Shown piece after piece: positions 1-9,175 of a stretch of 64,000 nucleotides of DNA. This DNA comes from Providencia rettgeri (GTDB lineage Bacteria > Pseudomonadota > Gammaproteobacteria > Enterobacterales > Enterobacteriaceae), in assembly GCF_001874625.1 (NCBI RefSeq), contig NZ_CP017671.1, forward strand, positions 1,612,001 through 1,676,000, read 5' to 3'. The notes below the pieces were generated by a model, which worked only from the letters and a program-made list of their open reading frames with translations, was not told the origin of the DNA and did not search any database. The translations under genes and the position numbers were made by a program. How positions within the stretch are numbered: the stretch's first letter is position 1; each line of letters opens with the position of its first letter.

Positions 1-228
1 GGCGGCCAATGTTGCATGACCACATAATTTAACTTCAACTTTTGGTGTAAACCAGCGGATATGGTGCCCGACTAAAAAAGCGGTTTCTGATAAATTAATT
101 TCGGCTGCAATTGCAATTAACTTTTCATCCGGTAACCAGTCATCAAGTAAAACAATAGCGGCGGGGTTACCGTGAAAAATCGTATCAGTAAAGGCATCAA
201 CATAATAAATTGGTAATGAAAGGCTCAT
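1..228 (-). CDS. PhzF family isomerase/epimerase, N-terminal part (runs off window)
   Basis: This is the first 76 codons of a minus-strand gene whose 3' end lies outside the window. The ATG is at 226-228. The N-terminus shows family hallmarks: YYVDAFTD at the start, HGNPAAIVLLDDW, the NLSETAF segment with the conserved acidic residue of the PhzF/YddE active site, and CGHATLAA near the window edge. PhzF-fold proteins are cytosolic isomerases or epimerases; PhzF itself acts in phenazine synthesis, but most enteric members such as YddE have no established substrate. The family call is firm and the specific role unknown. Confidence 0.85.
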   Translation of the reverse strand, partial: MSLSLPIYYVDAFTDTIFHGNPAAIVLLDDWLPDEKLIAIAAEINLSETAFLVGHHIRWFTPKVEVKLCGHATLAA

Positions 229-337
229 TTTAGGCTTCCCTAATGGGCGAAAAGAGGATGAAAGAAGGGCAGTATAGCGTCTATTTTATTAAAAAATAAT
301 AAGCTAATTATGGTGAATGGTATTATAACGTGAGAAA

Positions 338-362
338 CCCGTTAGCTCTGTTAGCTAACGGG
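338..362 (-). terminator. Hairpin terminator after the POT transporter
   Basis: A perfect 10-bp inverted repeat (cccgttagct / agctaacggg) with a 5-nt loop lies 22 bp past the stop of the peptide transporter. The following T-tract on the minus strand is short, so efficiency is uncertain. Confidence 0.6.
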
Positions 363-384
363 ATTTGGTGATTAATACTTGTGA

Positions 385-1914
385 TTAAGCATTAGCTTCG
401 TTTTTATCGGCATTTTTCAACATTTTTCTGACAGGGATAATCAGTGCAGCTAAAACAACGGCACAGATCACTAGCGCAATAGAAACATGAGAGAATAACT
501 CAGGCATAGAATCTAATTGGTCTTTGCGGATATTACCGCCCATGATACCAGCGGCAAGGTTACCTAATGCACTAGCACAGAACCATAAGCCCATGACTTG
601 CCCACGCATTTTTTGTGGCGCTAATAGTGTCATTGTCGCAAGCCCAATAGGGCTTAAGCATAATTCGCCCAATGTAAGCAGTAAAATGCTCGCTACTAAC
701 CAAAATGGGGATACACCGCTTTGAGTGGCGAGAACTTGGTTTGCGGCTACCATCATGATAGCAAAGCCAGCAGCAGCAAATAAAATACCAATCACAAATT
801 TAGTCATGCTGCTTGGGTTCATGTTGCGTTTAGCTAACGAAGGCCAAAACCAACTAAATACCGGTGCTAACAGAATGATAAATAACGCGTTAATTGATTG
901 GAACCAAATAGTAGGGATTTCGAAACTGCCCATTTGGCGGTCAGTATAGTCACGAGCAAAAATATTAAAAGAGGTTGGTTTTTGCTCAAATGCTGACCAG
1001 AAGAAGGCCGCTGCGACCAGTAAAATTAAACAGGCAATTAGGCGAGAACGTTCGCTGCTGTTTAAGCCCCCAAAGAAAAACATAAATAAGAAATAGAGAC
1101 CCACACAAGCGGAAATTACATAAGCCGAGCTTTTGGCTATCATTGAAGCATTAAATGGGATCGTTCCGTTGTCGATTAATACGACAAGAATAGCTAACAG
1201 CACCATCGATAATGTAACCCACTTACCGACATTTTTGCGTTGAACAGTAGGGCGGTTCCATGTGGAATCGAGGCCGACTTCTTTATCATAACGGCGCATT
1301 TGTGGAATAGCGTAGAAGCGGAAGATAAGCAAAGCAATTAACATACCTACGCCACCAAGGCCAAAACCTATGTGCCAGCCATACTTTTCATGCAATGGGC
1401 CTATGATTAATGGGGCTATGAATGAACCCATGTTAATCCCCATATAAAATAGAGAGAAACCGCCATCACGGCGTGTATCTTCTTTCTTATATAAGGTACC
1501 GACCATAACGGTAATACAGGTTTTAAATAACCCGGTTCCCAAGACAATCAGTAATAAGCCTACGAAAAAGAAAGTATTGGTTAAAAAGGCGGACATTGCG
1601 ATGGATAAGTGCCCAAATGCAATAATTAATGAGCCATACCATACCGCACGACGTTGCCCTAGCCAGTTATCAGCTAACCAGCCACCGGGTAATGACGTGA
1701 TGTATACACCGCCAGCAAAAATCCCGACGATAGCGGAAGCTTGTTCAATGGGTAATTCCATTCCGCCTTGTAATAATGCCGCACTCATAAACAGGATAAG
1801 TAACGGACGAACACCATAAAAAGAAAAGCGTTCCCACATTTCTGTGAGGAAAAGTGAACTCAATGGGTATGGATGCCCAAAAAAAGTTTTTGTTTTAGTC
1901 GCAGAATTATTCAT
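385..1914 (-). CDS. POT-family proton-dependent oligopeptide symporter
   Basis: This 509-residue polytopic inner-membrane protein should import di- or tripeptides with protons. It has the POT/PTR signatures: the EMWERFSFYG segment in helix 1 (ExxERF proton-coupling motif), GGWLADNWLGQRR between early helices, and the FSLFYMGINMGS block of the second PTR signature. Length fits the DtpA-DtpD range, but I could not assign a specific Dtp paralogue. The ATG at 1914 was chosen because GGGAG lies about 8 nt upstream; an open frame continues 25 codons further upstream but has no better start. It appears to be transcribed alone. Confidence 0.9.
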   Translation of the reverse strand: MNNSATKTKTFFGHPYPLSSLFLTEMWERFSFYGVRPLLILFMSAALLQGGMELPIEQASAIVGIFAGGVYITSLPGGWLADNWLGQRRAVWYGSLIIAFGHLSIAMSAFLTNTFFFVGLLLIVLGTGLFKTCITVMVGTLYKKEDTRRDGGFSLFYMGINMGSFIAPLIIGPLHEKYGWHIGFGLGGVGMLIALLIFRFYAIPQMRRYDKEVGLDSTWNRPTVQRKNVGKWVTLSMVLLAILVVLIDNGTIPFNASMIAKSSAYVISACVGLYFLFMFFFGGLNSSERSRLIACLILLVAAAFFWSAFEQKPTSFNIFARDYTDRQMGSFEIPTIWFQSINALFIILLAPVFSWFWPSLAKRNMNPSSMTKFVIGILFAAAGFAIMMVAANQVLATQSGVSPFWLVASILLLTLGELCLSPIGLATMTLLAPQKMRGQVMGLWFCASALGNLAAGIMGGNIRKDQLDSMPELFSHVSIALVICAVVLAALIIPVRKMLKNADKNEANA

Positions 1915-2296
1915 CTGTGAACTCCCATAAATTATCTCTTGAGAGGTTGTGCATGATTTAAAACACCAAGCCGAGCGCTTGAGTGTCAATTATTATTGAT
2001 ATGTTAACTTTCAGTTCGGAAACATATTTTTAACATACATTATTATAGAATCGCCTATATACAGAATGAATTTATAGTAAAAGGCTATATTTTAAGGTGA
2101 AAATTCGATATAACTCTCATTTTTCACGATAAGGTAGGGGAAGATACAGGATTTTTGTTGACAATAAAAGAAAGATTTTTGAATCGATTAAGTTGTTTAA
2201 AAACAATTAGTTATATTATTTTTGGTTAGATTTTCACTCGGTAAGTCAGTAAAGCTTAGAAATCATCGGGTTTTTGTGCAATAAATAGCTTGTTAG
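1915..2296. other. Intergenic region upstream of the POT gene
   Basis: AT-rich spacer between two genes of the same orientation. It should contain the POT promoter and the end of the mdtG transcript. I see no gene, no convincing operator and no clear terminator. Confidence 0.5.
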
Positions 2297-3523
2297 TTAT
2301 GGGTCTGAAGGTGATGCGCGTAAGTCATCGGACTGGCGCCTGATGACTAACCATGAATAGATTAAGTTGACGAGAACCAAAGCGGATGTGAAGAAAAATA
2401 CCGCCCTAAAACCATAACTTGCTGCAACAAATGACCCCATTAAAGGCCCTGTCACATTGCCGACATCGCGCAGTGCTTGGTTATAGCTGAAAATTCGCCC
2501 GGTAACTTGGTGAGAAATGTTATAAATAATCAAGGTTTGCACTGCGGGTAAGAGCGCCGCATTTAAGGCTCCGAGCATAAATCGCAGAAAGCCTAATTCC
2601 CAATAACTCCCAACAAGGCCCATAGGAAATAGAATGAAGATAGAGGTACCTAGTGCCGCAAGTAAAACTTTTTCAGGGCCTATTCGGTCACTAAGCTTAC
2701 CTAGCATCGGAGCGCTAATTAAAGCTGCTACGCCAGGTATAGAGGCAATAACCCCACTGACAAACGCGAGATTTTCTAAAGAATGGGATAGGTCACGGAC
2801 ATAGAGGGTGATAACAGGGTTTATTGACCCCATAGCGGCTTGAATAATCATGGTGGTGAAAAACAAGCTAATCACTAGGTTTTTATTGCGTAATGAAGCA
2901 AAAACTTGTTTACCTGACAGTGCGTCTTTACGTGAAACAGGGGTGAAACGTTCCCGTACATAGAAAAGAGTGACAAAAAAGCAAATGAATAAGACGGTGG
3001 CGGTGATAAAAAATACTGGGCGTAGGCCATATTGGTCAGCAAGTAAGCCACCAATCAGTGGGCCAATCAGAGCCCCACTGACCGCACCTGTCGCGAGAAC
3101 CCCCATTGCCCAACCACTTTTTTTCACTGGGACTTGAGTGGCGATCAGTGCGTTGGCATTGGGGACAAACCCACCTAGCAGGCCCAGTAATGCCCTTAAA
3201 GCCAGTAGTTGCCAAATATTTTGCGCAAAGCCAATTAATACCATTACGATAGCCATACCTAAGGCAGAACGTAATAACATTAATTTACGCCCTTTACGGT
3301 CGGACAAGCGCCCCCAAAATGGTGCCGCAATGGCTGAAAATAAGAAGGTAATACTGAAAACTGCGCCGGTCCATAAGTTCAACGAAGCATGGTCTTTGAC
3401 ACCGAGTTGCTCGATGTAAAGGGGGAGAAAAGGCATAATCAAGCTAAAGGCGGCACCGGTTAAAAAACACCCGAACCACACAACGTAGAGATTTCGTTTC
3501 CAATAGCCTGTTTTTCCTGTCAT
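2297..3523 (-). CDS. mdtG: MdtG multidrug efflux transporter (MFS)
   Basis: A 408-residue protein, the same length as E. coli MdtG (YceE), with 12 predicted membrane segments and the MFS motif-A loop [10 protein letters not shown] near residue 70 plus a second copy, GKLSDRIG, near residue 275. The family exports drugs using the proton gradient; in E. coli it gives fosfomycin and deoxycholate tolerance when overexpressed. AAGGA lies 6 nt before the ATG. The next gene on the same strand is lpxL, matching the E. coli lpxL-mdtG neighbourhood, which supports orthology. Confidence 0.92.
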   Translation of the reverse strand: MTGKTGYWKRNLYVVWFGCFLTGAAFSLIMPFLPLYIEQLGVKDHASLNLWTGAVFSITFLFSAIAAPFWGRLSDRKGRKLMLLRSALGMAIVMVLIGFAQNIWQLLALRALLGLLGGFVPNANALIATQVPVKKSGWAMGVLATGAVSGALIGPLIGGLLADQYGLRPVFFITATVLFICFFVTLFYVRERFTPVSRKDALSGKQVFASLRNKNLVISLFFTTMIIQAAMGSINPVITLYVRDLSHSLENLAFVSGVIASIPGVAALISAPMLGKLSDRIGPEKVLLAALGTSIFILFPMGLVGSYWELGFLRFMLGALNAALLPAVQTLIIYNISHQVTGRIFSYNQALRDVGNVTGPLMGSFVAASYGFRAVFFFTSALVLVNLIYSWLVIRRQSDDLRASPSDP

Positions 3524-3664
3524 ACATTGTCCTTCAGTATTGCTGGCTTCACTTAGTTGCCCCTTATACGACGAAATTTTAAAGGGGCTTCAAAGTGTCA
3601 CCTAGCTGTAGGTCAAATTATTCAGGAGAAAGAATGAATTAAGGTAATGAACTACAGCTAAAAG

Positions 3665-4609
3665 TTAATGGTGTATTTTATCTAAATCCCCATACAAAGA
3701 AGATTCTCCTTCGGGACGCGTCTTGAAACGGCGGTGTAGCCACATATATTGCTCAGGCGCTCTAAGGATTTCTTTTTCAATGATTTGATTCATTTTTGTT
3801 GCCGTCGCAAGGTTATCTTCAATAGGGAAGTTATCTATAGCTGGCTGGATGATTAATTCGTAGCCTTTTGCATTCGGTAAACGCTTTGGCGTAAAAGGCA
3901 CCACTAAAGGTGATGCAAGACGCAAAATAATTTGTGAACCATTGGTGGTCGCGGCATTTTTTACGGCAAATAATGGTGCAAAAGTACTGTTACGTGGGCC
4001 ATAATCGTGATCAGGGGCATACCAGAGAATTTCCCCATTTTTTAAGTCACGCACCATTCCTTTCATATCTTTGCGGTCAAGCATGTATTTGTTAGAACGC
4101 AAGCGGCCACGAGTTTGCAGCCAATCGAGTAAATCATTGTCATTAGCCCGATACACACCGATCCCTGGGTTTAACATTCCAAAAGCTCGGGCACCAATCT
4201 CAAGTGTTAGGAAGTGCACACCAAGGGCGATAATCCCTCGGCCTGTTTCTCGTGCTGCGGCTGCATTTTCAGCCCCAATAACTTTAACCCAACGCTGGAC
4301 TCGCCAATCAGGCCAAAACCATGCCATACCGGTTTCAAAAAGCCCCATACCAACTGATTCAAAATTTTTGTCGATACAGAGCTGCCTTTCTTTTAAGCTC
4401 ATATCTGGAAAGCATAGCTCAAGATTGCGATCAGCAACTTGAACCCGTTTCTTTAAAAAGCGCATCGACAGTAGACCTAAACGAGTTCCCAGCCAATAAA
4501 TAACGGGATAAGGCAATAAAACAAGCAGATATAAGATGCCAATACCCACCCATGTTAACCAGTAACGAGGGTGAAGAAAACGTTTTTGAAATTTTGGGGC
4601 TAATATCAT
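3665..4609 (-). CDS. lpxL: LpxL Kdo2-lipid IVA lauroyltransferase
   Basis: A 314-residue late acyltransferase of lipid A synthesis, which transfers a secondary lauroyl chain to Kdo2-lipid IVA at the inner membrane. An N-terminal anchor (about residues 16-40) is followed by the HtrB-family [10 protein letters not shown] block, which holds the HX4E catalytic motif, then [25 protein letters not shown] and the near-invariant [16 protein letters not shown]. The N-terminal [13 protein letters not shown] and the DRKDMKGM segment resemble LpxL more than LpxP or LpxM. The C-terminus is slightly longer than in E. coli LpxL. It is transcribed with or just ahead of mdtG. Confidence 0.9.
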   Translation of the reverse strand: MILAPKFQKRFLHPRYWLTWVGIGILYLLVLLPYPVIYWLGTRLGLLSMRFLKKRVQVADRNLELCFPDMSLKERQLCIDKNFESVGMGLFETGMAWFWPDWRVQRWVKVIGAENAAAARETGRGIIALGVHFLTLEIGARAFGMLNPGIGVYRANDNDLLDWLQTRGRLRSNKYMLDRKDMKGMVRDLKNGEILWYAPDHDYGPRNSTFAPLFAVKNAATTNGSQIILRLASPLVVPFTPKRLPNAKGYELIIQPAIDNFPIEDNLATATKMNQIIEKEILRAPEQYMWLHRRFKTRPEGESSLYGDLDKIHH

Positions 4610-4674
4610 GAGTATCCGAATATTTTAGTTAGTCATGGTTAATGAATAAAAAGACTAGGTTAAATTATATCAAA

Positions 4675-5271
4675 TTATTCGTTTAAAGCGTTAACCGCCT
4701 GCATGGTACTCATTAACTCAGCTAAATTACGTACCGCCATTTTTTCCATTACTCGCGAACGATGAACCTCAACGGTTCGTACAGAAACGCAGGCTGCCTC
4801 GGCAATTTCACGGTTAATCAAACCTTGCAAAACGTAGTGGCAAATGTCTTTCTCGCGGGGAGTGAGCGTCTCATAACGTTGTTTTAATAAATAACGTTCA
4901 GTTGCCTTTGTTGTTTGAGCCCGCGCTTGGTCAAGGGTTTTTGCCAGTAGTTGGCTATCTATCGGTTTTTGCAGGAAATCGACAGCCCCTAATTTAACTT
5001 GTTCCACTGCCATTGGAATATCACCATGACCCGACAGAAATATGACCGCTAGCGTGCTTTGTTGCTCCCTAAGATACCGATGAACTTGCCGACCATCCAG
5101 TTTAGGCATACGCATATCCAACAAAACCACTCCTTCTTGATGAAGGGCTGCATTCTGAATAAATGTTTCGCTGTCATTCCACACGGTGACACTATAGCCA
5201 AGGGTTTCTAGTAAAAATTGGCAAGCATCGGTCACATCGGTGTCATCATCCACTAGATGAATAACTGGCAT
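4675..5271 (-). CDS. ttrR: TtrR tetrathionate response regulator
   Basis: A 198-residue FixJ/NarL-type regulator. The receiver domain has the acidic pocket VDDDTD at residues 7-12, the phosphoacceptor Asp in LLDMRMP (about D52), and the conserved FLQKP lysine. A LuxR-type HTH follows: LTPREKDICHYVLQGLINREIAEA...SVRTVEVHRSRVMEKM. TtrR activates ttrBCA when TtrS senses tetrathionate. The ATG at 5271 is taken as the start; a TTG one codon upstream lies closer to the GAGG ribosome-binding site and is a real alternative. The gene follows ttrS on the same strand. Confidence 0.92.
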   Translation of the reverse strand: MPVIHLVDDDTDVTDACQFLLETLGYSVTVWNDSETFIQNAALHQEGVVLLDMRMPKLDGRQVHRYLREQQSTLAVIFLSGHGDIPMAVEQVKLGAVDFLQKPIDSQLLAKTLDQARAQTTKATERYLLKQRYETLTPREKDICHYVLQGLINREIAEAACVSVRTVEVHRSRVMEKMAVRNLAELMSTMQAVNALNE

Positions 5272-5397
5272 CAATTTATACCTCGTAGTTTAGAGGGGGA
5301 CAAAATAAAGTATTAGCTGATGAGCGTTGATTGTCTTAATAAAGCTATTGTCACATAGACTTAAAGTTAATGTTATCAATTGTGTGGCAAAACATGC

Positions 5398-7155
5398 TTA
5401 ATTTATTGAATTATTATAGTAGTTGAAAATTAAGGTCACTCGTAGGCCATTTAACCCTTCATCAGTGATATTATTTTCAATGCGAATATCGCCGCCTTGG
5501 CTTTGGATCAAACGCTGGCAGATCACCAACCCTAGCCCCAAACCTTCTTTTTTAGTGGTATGAAATGGGATGATCCCTTGTTCTAGTTGTTCGGTCGGCA
5601 TTCCTCCTGCGTTATCTTGTAAAACCAGAAGAAAGCGGTCTTGTGCAAAGTGAAAACCAAAGCTCAGGGTTGTGGCTCCGGCTTGTAAACTGTTGCTCAC
5701 TAAATTAGAAAGGAGTTGTTCAAGCAGTGTATCGGGCAAAGTCAGGGTGACATCAGGTGTCTCTGGTAATAGCAATTTTGCATCTGGATAGTGCTGATCT
5801 ACACGTAAAAGTTGCCAGATATGATTAATGGCTTGCCTCACTGATTGCTGGTTTAATGTTACCGCTGGGTCTTGACCCGGTTTCCCTGCCCAAAGACGTA
5901 AGTTGCGAATAATGTCTGCACCACGTTGCGCTTGGTCATCGATTTTAGTTAACGCACTAATGAGTGGGTGGTTATTTGACTCCTTGCTAAGGCGTAAGAT
6001 ACACCCTTGCGCATAATGACGAATGGCAGATAAAGGTTGGTTCAGTTCATGGGCAAAGCCCGATGCCATTTCGCCTAAAATATTTAATCGCTGAGCTTTT
6101 TGTAAATTGGCTTCTTGTTCTCGTAAGCGGTTGTGCGCCACTTCGAGTTGCCGGCTTCGGCGCCTAACTAAGAAGGCAATCCAAATGTGATTTACGCCTA
6201 GTAAAACAAAGAACAACGCAACAAGGCTAATAGTAATTTGGTTTTGAATGGTCCAACTGACGATATCTTGCCATATTTGCCGCTGTTGTGGATGTTGATT
6301 CACATCGCGGAGCAAAGTTTCGACTTGAGTGACTGAGGCAGGAGCCCCCCAACGCATAGTGGTATTATCCGTTGAAAGTAACGTTTTAGTGACTTTATCG
6401 ACCAAATTGTCTGGAACATCGCTTAATGCGGCGAAAGACCAGTTTGGGTATAGCTCGGTACTAGTTAAACAAGATAATGAACTTGGATGCTGAATTAACG
6501 GACGAAACTGGGTTTTATCAATTAGCCCTTCACTGTGCATATTTTCTAATAAACAGACAGGGACAATGGCAGCAGACAATGAGTCATCCCGTAGTGCATA
6601 TAATAGGGCATCCGCAGGGAACCCTAAAAACTGCATTTGAAAGTCTTTAGCCGCGTCATACCCCATATCTCTTAATACCTTATAGCCTAATAAGTAACCA
6701 CCAAAGGCATCAGGTGAAATGGCACCGACTTTTTTACCAATCAAATGCTTTACGTCAGAAATATCACTTTCTTTTCGTACCAGTATCAAACTGCCAATCA
6801 CATTACGGGTGGTGCTATTTGGTTCGACATCAGAACGTAATGATAATAGCCAGCGCAAGTGATAGCGATTATCTAATTGAATAAACTGCGCGGGGTTGGT
6901 CAGTAAAAAATCAATTTTGCGGTTAGAAATAGCTTCTTTCATTTCATCAAGGTTTAACGGCAATAAAGTAAACCGTTCCCCCTGAATAGAATCATTGAGT
7001 GTGTCAATTAATGGTTGCCAATGGGATTGTGTGGTACTGGGCCCACGCAAAGCCAGTACCCCGATGGTCCATTGTGCAGAAATGGCCGGTAAGGACCACA
7101 TAAGCAGCGTAATTAATAGTATGTGATACAACGGTATAGATGTTTTTTTTAACAT
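5398..7155 (-). CDS. ttrS: TtrS tetrathionate sensor histidine kinase
   Basis: A 585-residue membrane kinase. A signal peptide (about residues 1-27) precedes a periplasmic PhnD-like binding domain (about 30-300), one transmembrane helix (about 309-330) and a short coiled coil. The HisKA motif GFAHELNQPLSAIR has the phosphoacceptor at about H369. The ATPase domain shows the N box LLSNLVSNSLQAG and G boxes DNAGGMP and GLGLGLVI. By homology to Salmonella TtrS it detects tetrathionate and phosphorylates TtrR. It is divergent from ttrBCA, with about 250 bp of shared upstream DNA. Confidence 0.92.
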   Translation of the reverse strand: MLKKTSIPLYHILLITLLMWSLPAISAQWTIGVLALRGPSTTQSHWQPLIDTLNDSIQGERFTLLPLNLDEMKEAISNRKIDFLLTNPAQFIQLDNRYHLRWLLSLRSDVEPNSTTRNVIGSLILVRKESDISDVKHLIGKKVGAISPDAFGGYLLGYKVLRDMGYDAAKDFQMQFLGFPADALLYALRDDSLSAAIVPVCLLENMHSEGLIDKTQFRPLIQHPSSLSCLTSTELYPNWSFAALSDVPDNLVDKVTKTLLSTDNTTMRWGAPASVTQVETLLRDVNQHPQQRQIWQDIVSWTIQNQITISLVALFFVLLGVNHIWIAFLVRRRSRQLEVAHNRLREQEANLQKAQRLNILGEMASGFAHELNQPLSAIRHYAQGCILRLSKESNNHPLISALTKIDDQAQRGADIIRNLRLWAGKPGQDPAVTLNQQSVRQAINHIWQLLRVDQHYPDAKLLLPETPDVTLTLPDTLLEQLLSNLVSNSLQAGATTLSFGFHFAQDRFLLVLQDNAGGMPTEQLEQGIIPFHTTKKEGLGLGLVICQRLIQSQGGDIRIENNITDEGLNGLRVTLIFNYYNNSIN

Positions 7156-7197
7156 ATTTGGCTTATTCGTTGCGTTAGATCAATTTAGCTACGGGTA

Positions 7198-7211
7198 TGT
7201 GGTAAACCACA
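7198..7211. promoter_or_regulatory. Palindrome in the ttrS-ttrB divergent region
   Basis: TGTGGT-AA-ACCACA is a perfect 6+2+6 palindrome 43 bp upstream of the ttrS start. It could be an operator or an mRNA hairpin. I know of no consensus it matches, so the role is inference only. A single FNR-like half site (TTGAT at 7358-7362) lies nearer ttrB but lacks its partner. Confidence 0.3.
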
Positions 7212-7409
7212 ATAGGGCGGTGGTGCCTCTCTTCTTACAATGGCATTACAAGTTTTATCAAGATAATACAGTAGTTTTAAAGAGAAATAACAATTTCAGT
7301 GGTTATCTTAACGAGACTGTATTCATTGTCAATAACACATGCAATACAAATAACATATTGATTAATAACTTTTATTTTCGCATTAGCAATGTCAGTACTG
7401 GAGCCTATT

Positions 7410-8147
7410 ATGGATCTGAGTAAACGAAAATTTCTACAACAAATTGGGGCTGTGACTGCGGGAGCATCATTAATTCCCATTGCAGAAGCTGGTCTAAATT
7501 TTTCTCCTACGCGTAGAGAAGGCAACCCAGAAAAACGATATGGAATGTTGATTGATTTACGTCGTTGTATTGGTTGCCAATCTTGCACAGTCAGCTGCTC
7601 TGTTGAAAACCAAACCCCTCAAGGGCAATTTAGAACCACAGTTAACCAATATCAAGTTGCGGTTAAGGGCGAAGAAGGGTTTACCAATGTACTTCTACCT
7701 CGCTTATGTAACCACTGCGATAATCCTCCTTGCGTACCCGTATGCCCTGTTCAAGCAACTTTCCAACGGGAAGACGGCATAGTAGTCGTTGATAATGAAC
7801 GTTGCGTAGGGTGTGCTTACTGTGTACAAGCCTGCCCATATGATGCGCGTTTTATCAACCATTCAACCCAAACTGCAGATAAATGTACGTTTTGCGCTCA
7901 TCGTTTAGAAGTTGGTTTATTACCTGCTTGTGTTGAATCTTGTGTAGGTGGGGCTCGCATTATCGGTGATTTAAAAGACCCTAACAGTACTATTCGTAAA
8001 ATGCTGACTGAGCATGAAGCAGAAATTAAAGTACTCAAGCCAGAAAGTGGCACCTTACCGCAAGTATTCTATCTCGGTTTAGATGATGCGTTTGTTCAGC
8101 CGCTGCAAGGTAAAGGGCAGCCCGCGTTATGGCAGGAGGTATTCTGA
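7410..8147 (+). CDS. ttrB: TtrB tetrathionate reductase iron-sulfur subunit
   Basis: A 245-residue ferredoxin-like subunit carrying electrons from TtrC to TtrA at the periplasmic face. Four cysteine clusters for four [4Fe-4S] centres are visible: CIGCQSCTVSC, CNHCDNPPCVPVCP, CVGCAYCVQACP and CTFC...CVESC. The N-terminus SKRKFLQQ is a Tat signal with Lys-Arg in place of the usual Arg-Arg, a known peculiarity of Salmonella TtrB. The ATG at 7410 has GGAG about 6 nt upstream; an in-frame GTG-type extension of seven codons is less likely. Its stop overlaps the ttrC start by one base. Confidence 0.95.
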   Translation: MDLSKRKFLQQIGAVTAGASLIPIAEAGLNFSPTRREGNPEKRYGMLIDLRRCIGCQSCTVSCSVENQTPQGQFRTTVNQYQVAVKGEEGFTNVLLPRLCNHCDNPPCVPVCPVQATFQREDGIVVVDNERCVGCAYCVQACPYDARFINHSTQTADKCTFCAHRLEVGLLPACVESCVGGARIIGDLKDPNSTIRKMLTEHEAEIKVLKPESGTLPQVFYLGLDDAFVQPLQGKGQPALWQEVF

Positions 8148-9175
8148 TGAATGGCCAAGTGACTTATATTTCTGAAATGATGGCTCAGCCACAAGAATTT
8201 TTTTGGCTTCCTTGGGCGGTACAATACTTTTTCTTTATTGGAATCGCCTCTTGCGCGGTGCTGTATGCCTGTTATTTACATTGGCAAAACAAAAGTGAAA
8301 ACAGCCGCTTAGAAATGATTTCCGTATTTATTGCTATCACAATGGGGATCACTGCACCGCTTGCACTAACGGCAGATTTACACCAAACCGCAAGAGTGTG
8401 GCATTTTTATGCACACCCAACGTTATGGTCTTGGATGTGGTGGGGCTCTGTATTATTACCCTTATTTACCACATTTATCGGCTTATACTTTGTTGCTTTA
8501 ATCGTCAAAATGATTTGGAAAAAACACTTTAAAGCGACGCGCTGGGTGGCATTGCTTGCCGCATTATCGGCAATTGGCCTGCTACTTTATACCGGTCGTG
8601 AGGCATCTGTATTAACGGCTCGCCCAATCTGGAACAGCTGGTGGATGCCAGTACTTATGTTCTTGAGTGCATTGCAGGTTCTGCCTGCATTGATTGGACT
8701 CGGTGCTCGTCGTGAGCCCCAATATCAAAACCGTTTAGCACGCTTCCAAGTGATTACATTGTTACTATTTGCTGTCTGTTTTGCGCTATGGCTTTCAGGG
8801 GATACCACATCGGGTATTGCTGTACGCCAACAAATAGACATGGCGAGCCCAGGTTGGTGGATGCTAATGGGGGTATGTGCACTGTGGTTAGTGGCTTTCG
8901 GAATGTCTGTGAGTAATGTAAAAGCCGTTCGCTCTGTCCCTTACATTACCGTTTTAGCATTAGTATCGATGGCTTTTGCTTGGACATTACGTTGGATTTT
9001 CCTAATGGAAGTTCAAGCTGTACCAAAATATAACATTATCGCTAACCCATATCATTTCCCACTGGGAACCGATGGACTATTGGCTATCGTAGGAACATTT
9101 GGTTTATGGATTGCGTTAACAATTATTGTTCGTGAAGGTGTTCGCTGGTTTGCGGGGAGAGTGCAACATGGCTAA
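8147..9175 (+). CDS. ttrC: TtrC tetrathionate reductase membrane quinol-oxidising subunit
   Basis: A 342-residue NrfD/PsrC-type integral membrane protein with about nine hydrophobic segments. It oxidises menaquinol and passes electrons to TtrB. Recognisable features are the early PWAVQYFFFIGIASCAVL helix and a C-terminal NPYHFPLGTDGLL loop. The ATG at 8147 overlaps the ttrB stop in a TGATG junction, with a strong GGAGG at 8135-8139, implying translational coupling. The end overlaps the ttrA start by 8 bp. Confidence 0.93.
   Translation: MNGQVTYISEMMAQPQEFFWLPWAVQYFFFIGIASCAVLYACYLHWQNKSENSRLEMISVFIAITMGITAPLALTADLHQTARVWHFYAHPTLWSWMWWGSVLLPLFTTFIGLYFVALIVKMIWKKHFKATRWVALLAALSAIGLLLYTGREASVLTARPIWNSWWMPVLMFLSALQVLPALIGLGARREPQYQNRLARFQVITLLLFAVCFALWLSGDTTSGIAVRQQIDMASPGWWMLMGVCALWLVAFGMSVSNVKAVRSVPYITVLALVSMAFAWTLRWIFLMEVQAVPKYNIIANPYHFPLGTDGLLAIVGTFGLWIALTIIVREGVRWFAGRVQHG

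Noticed and set aside
7358..7371. Possible FNR site before ttrB (TTGATTAATAACTT)
   Set aside because: Only the left half matches the consensus, although FNR control of ttr is known in Salmonella.
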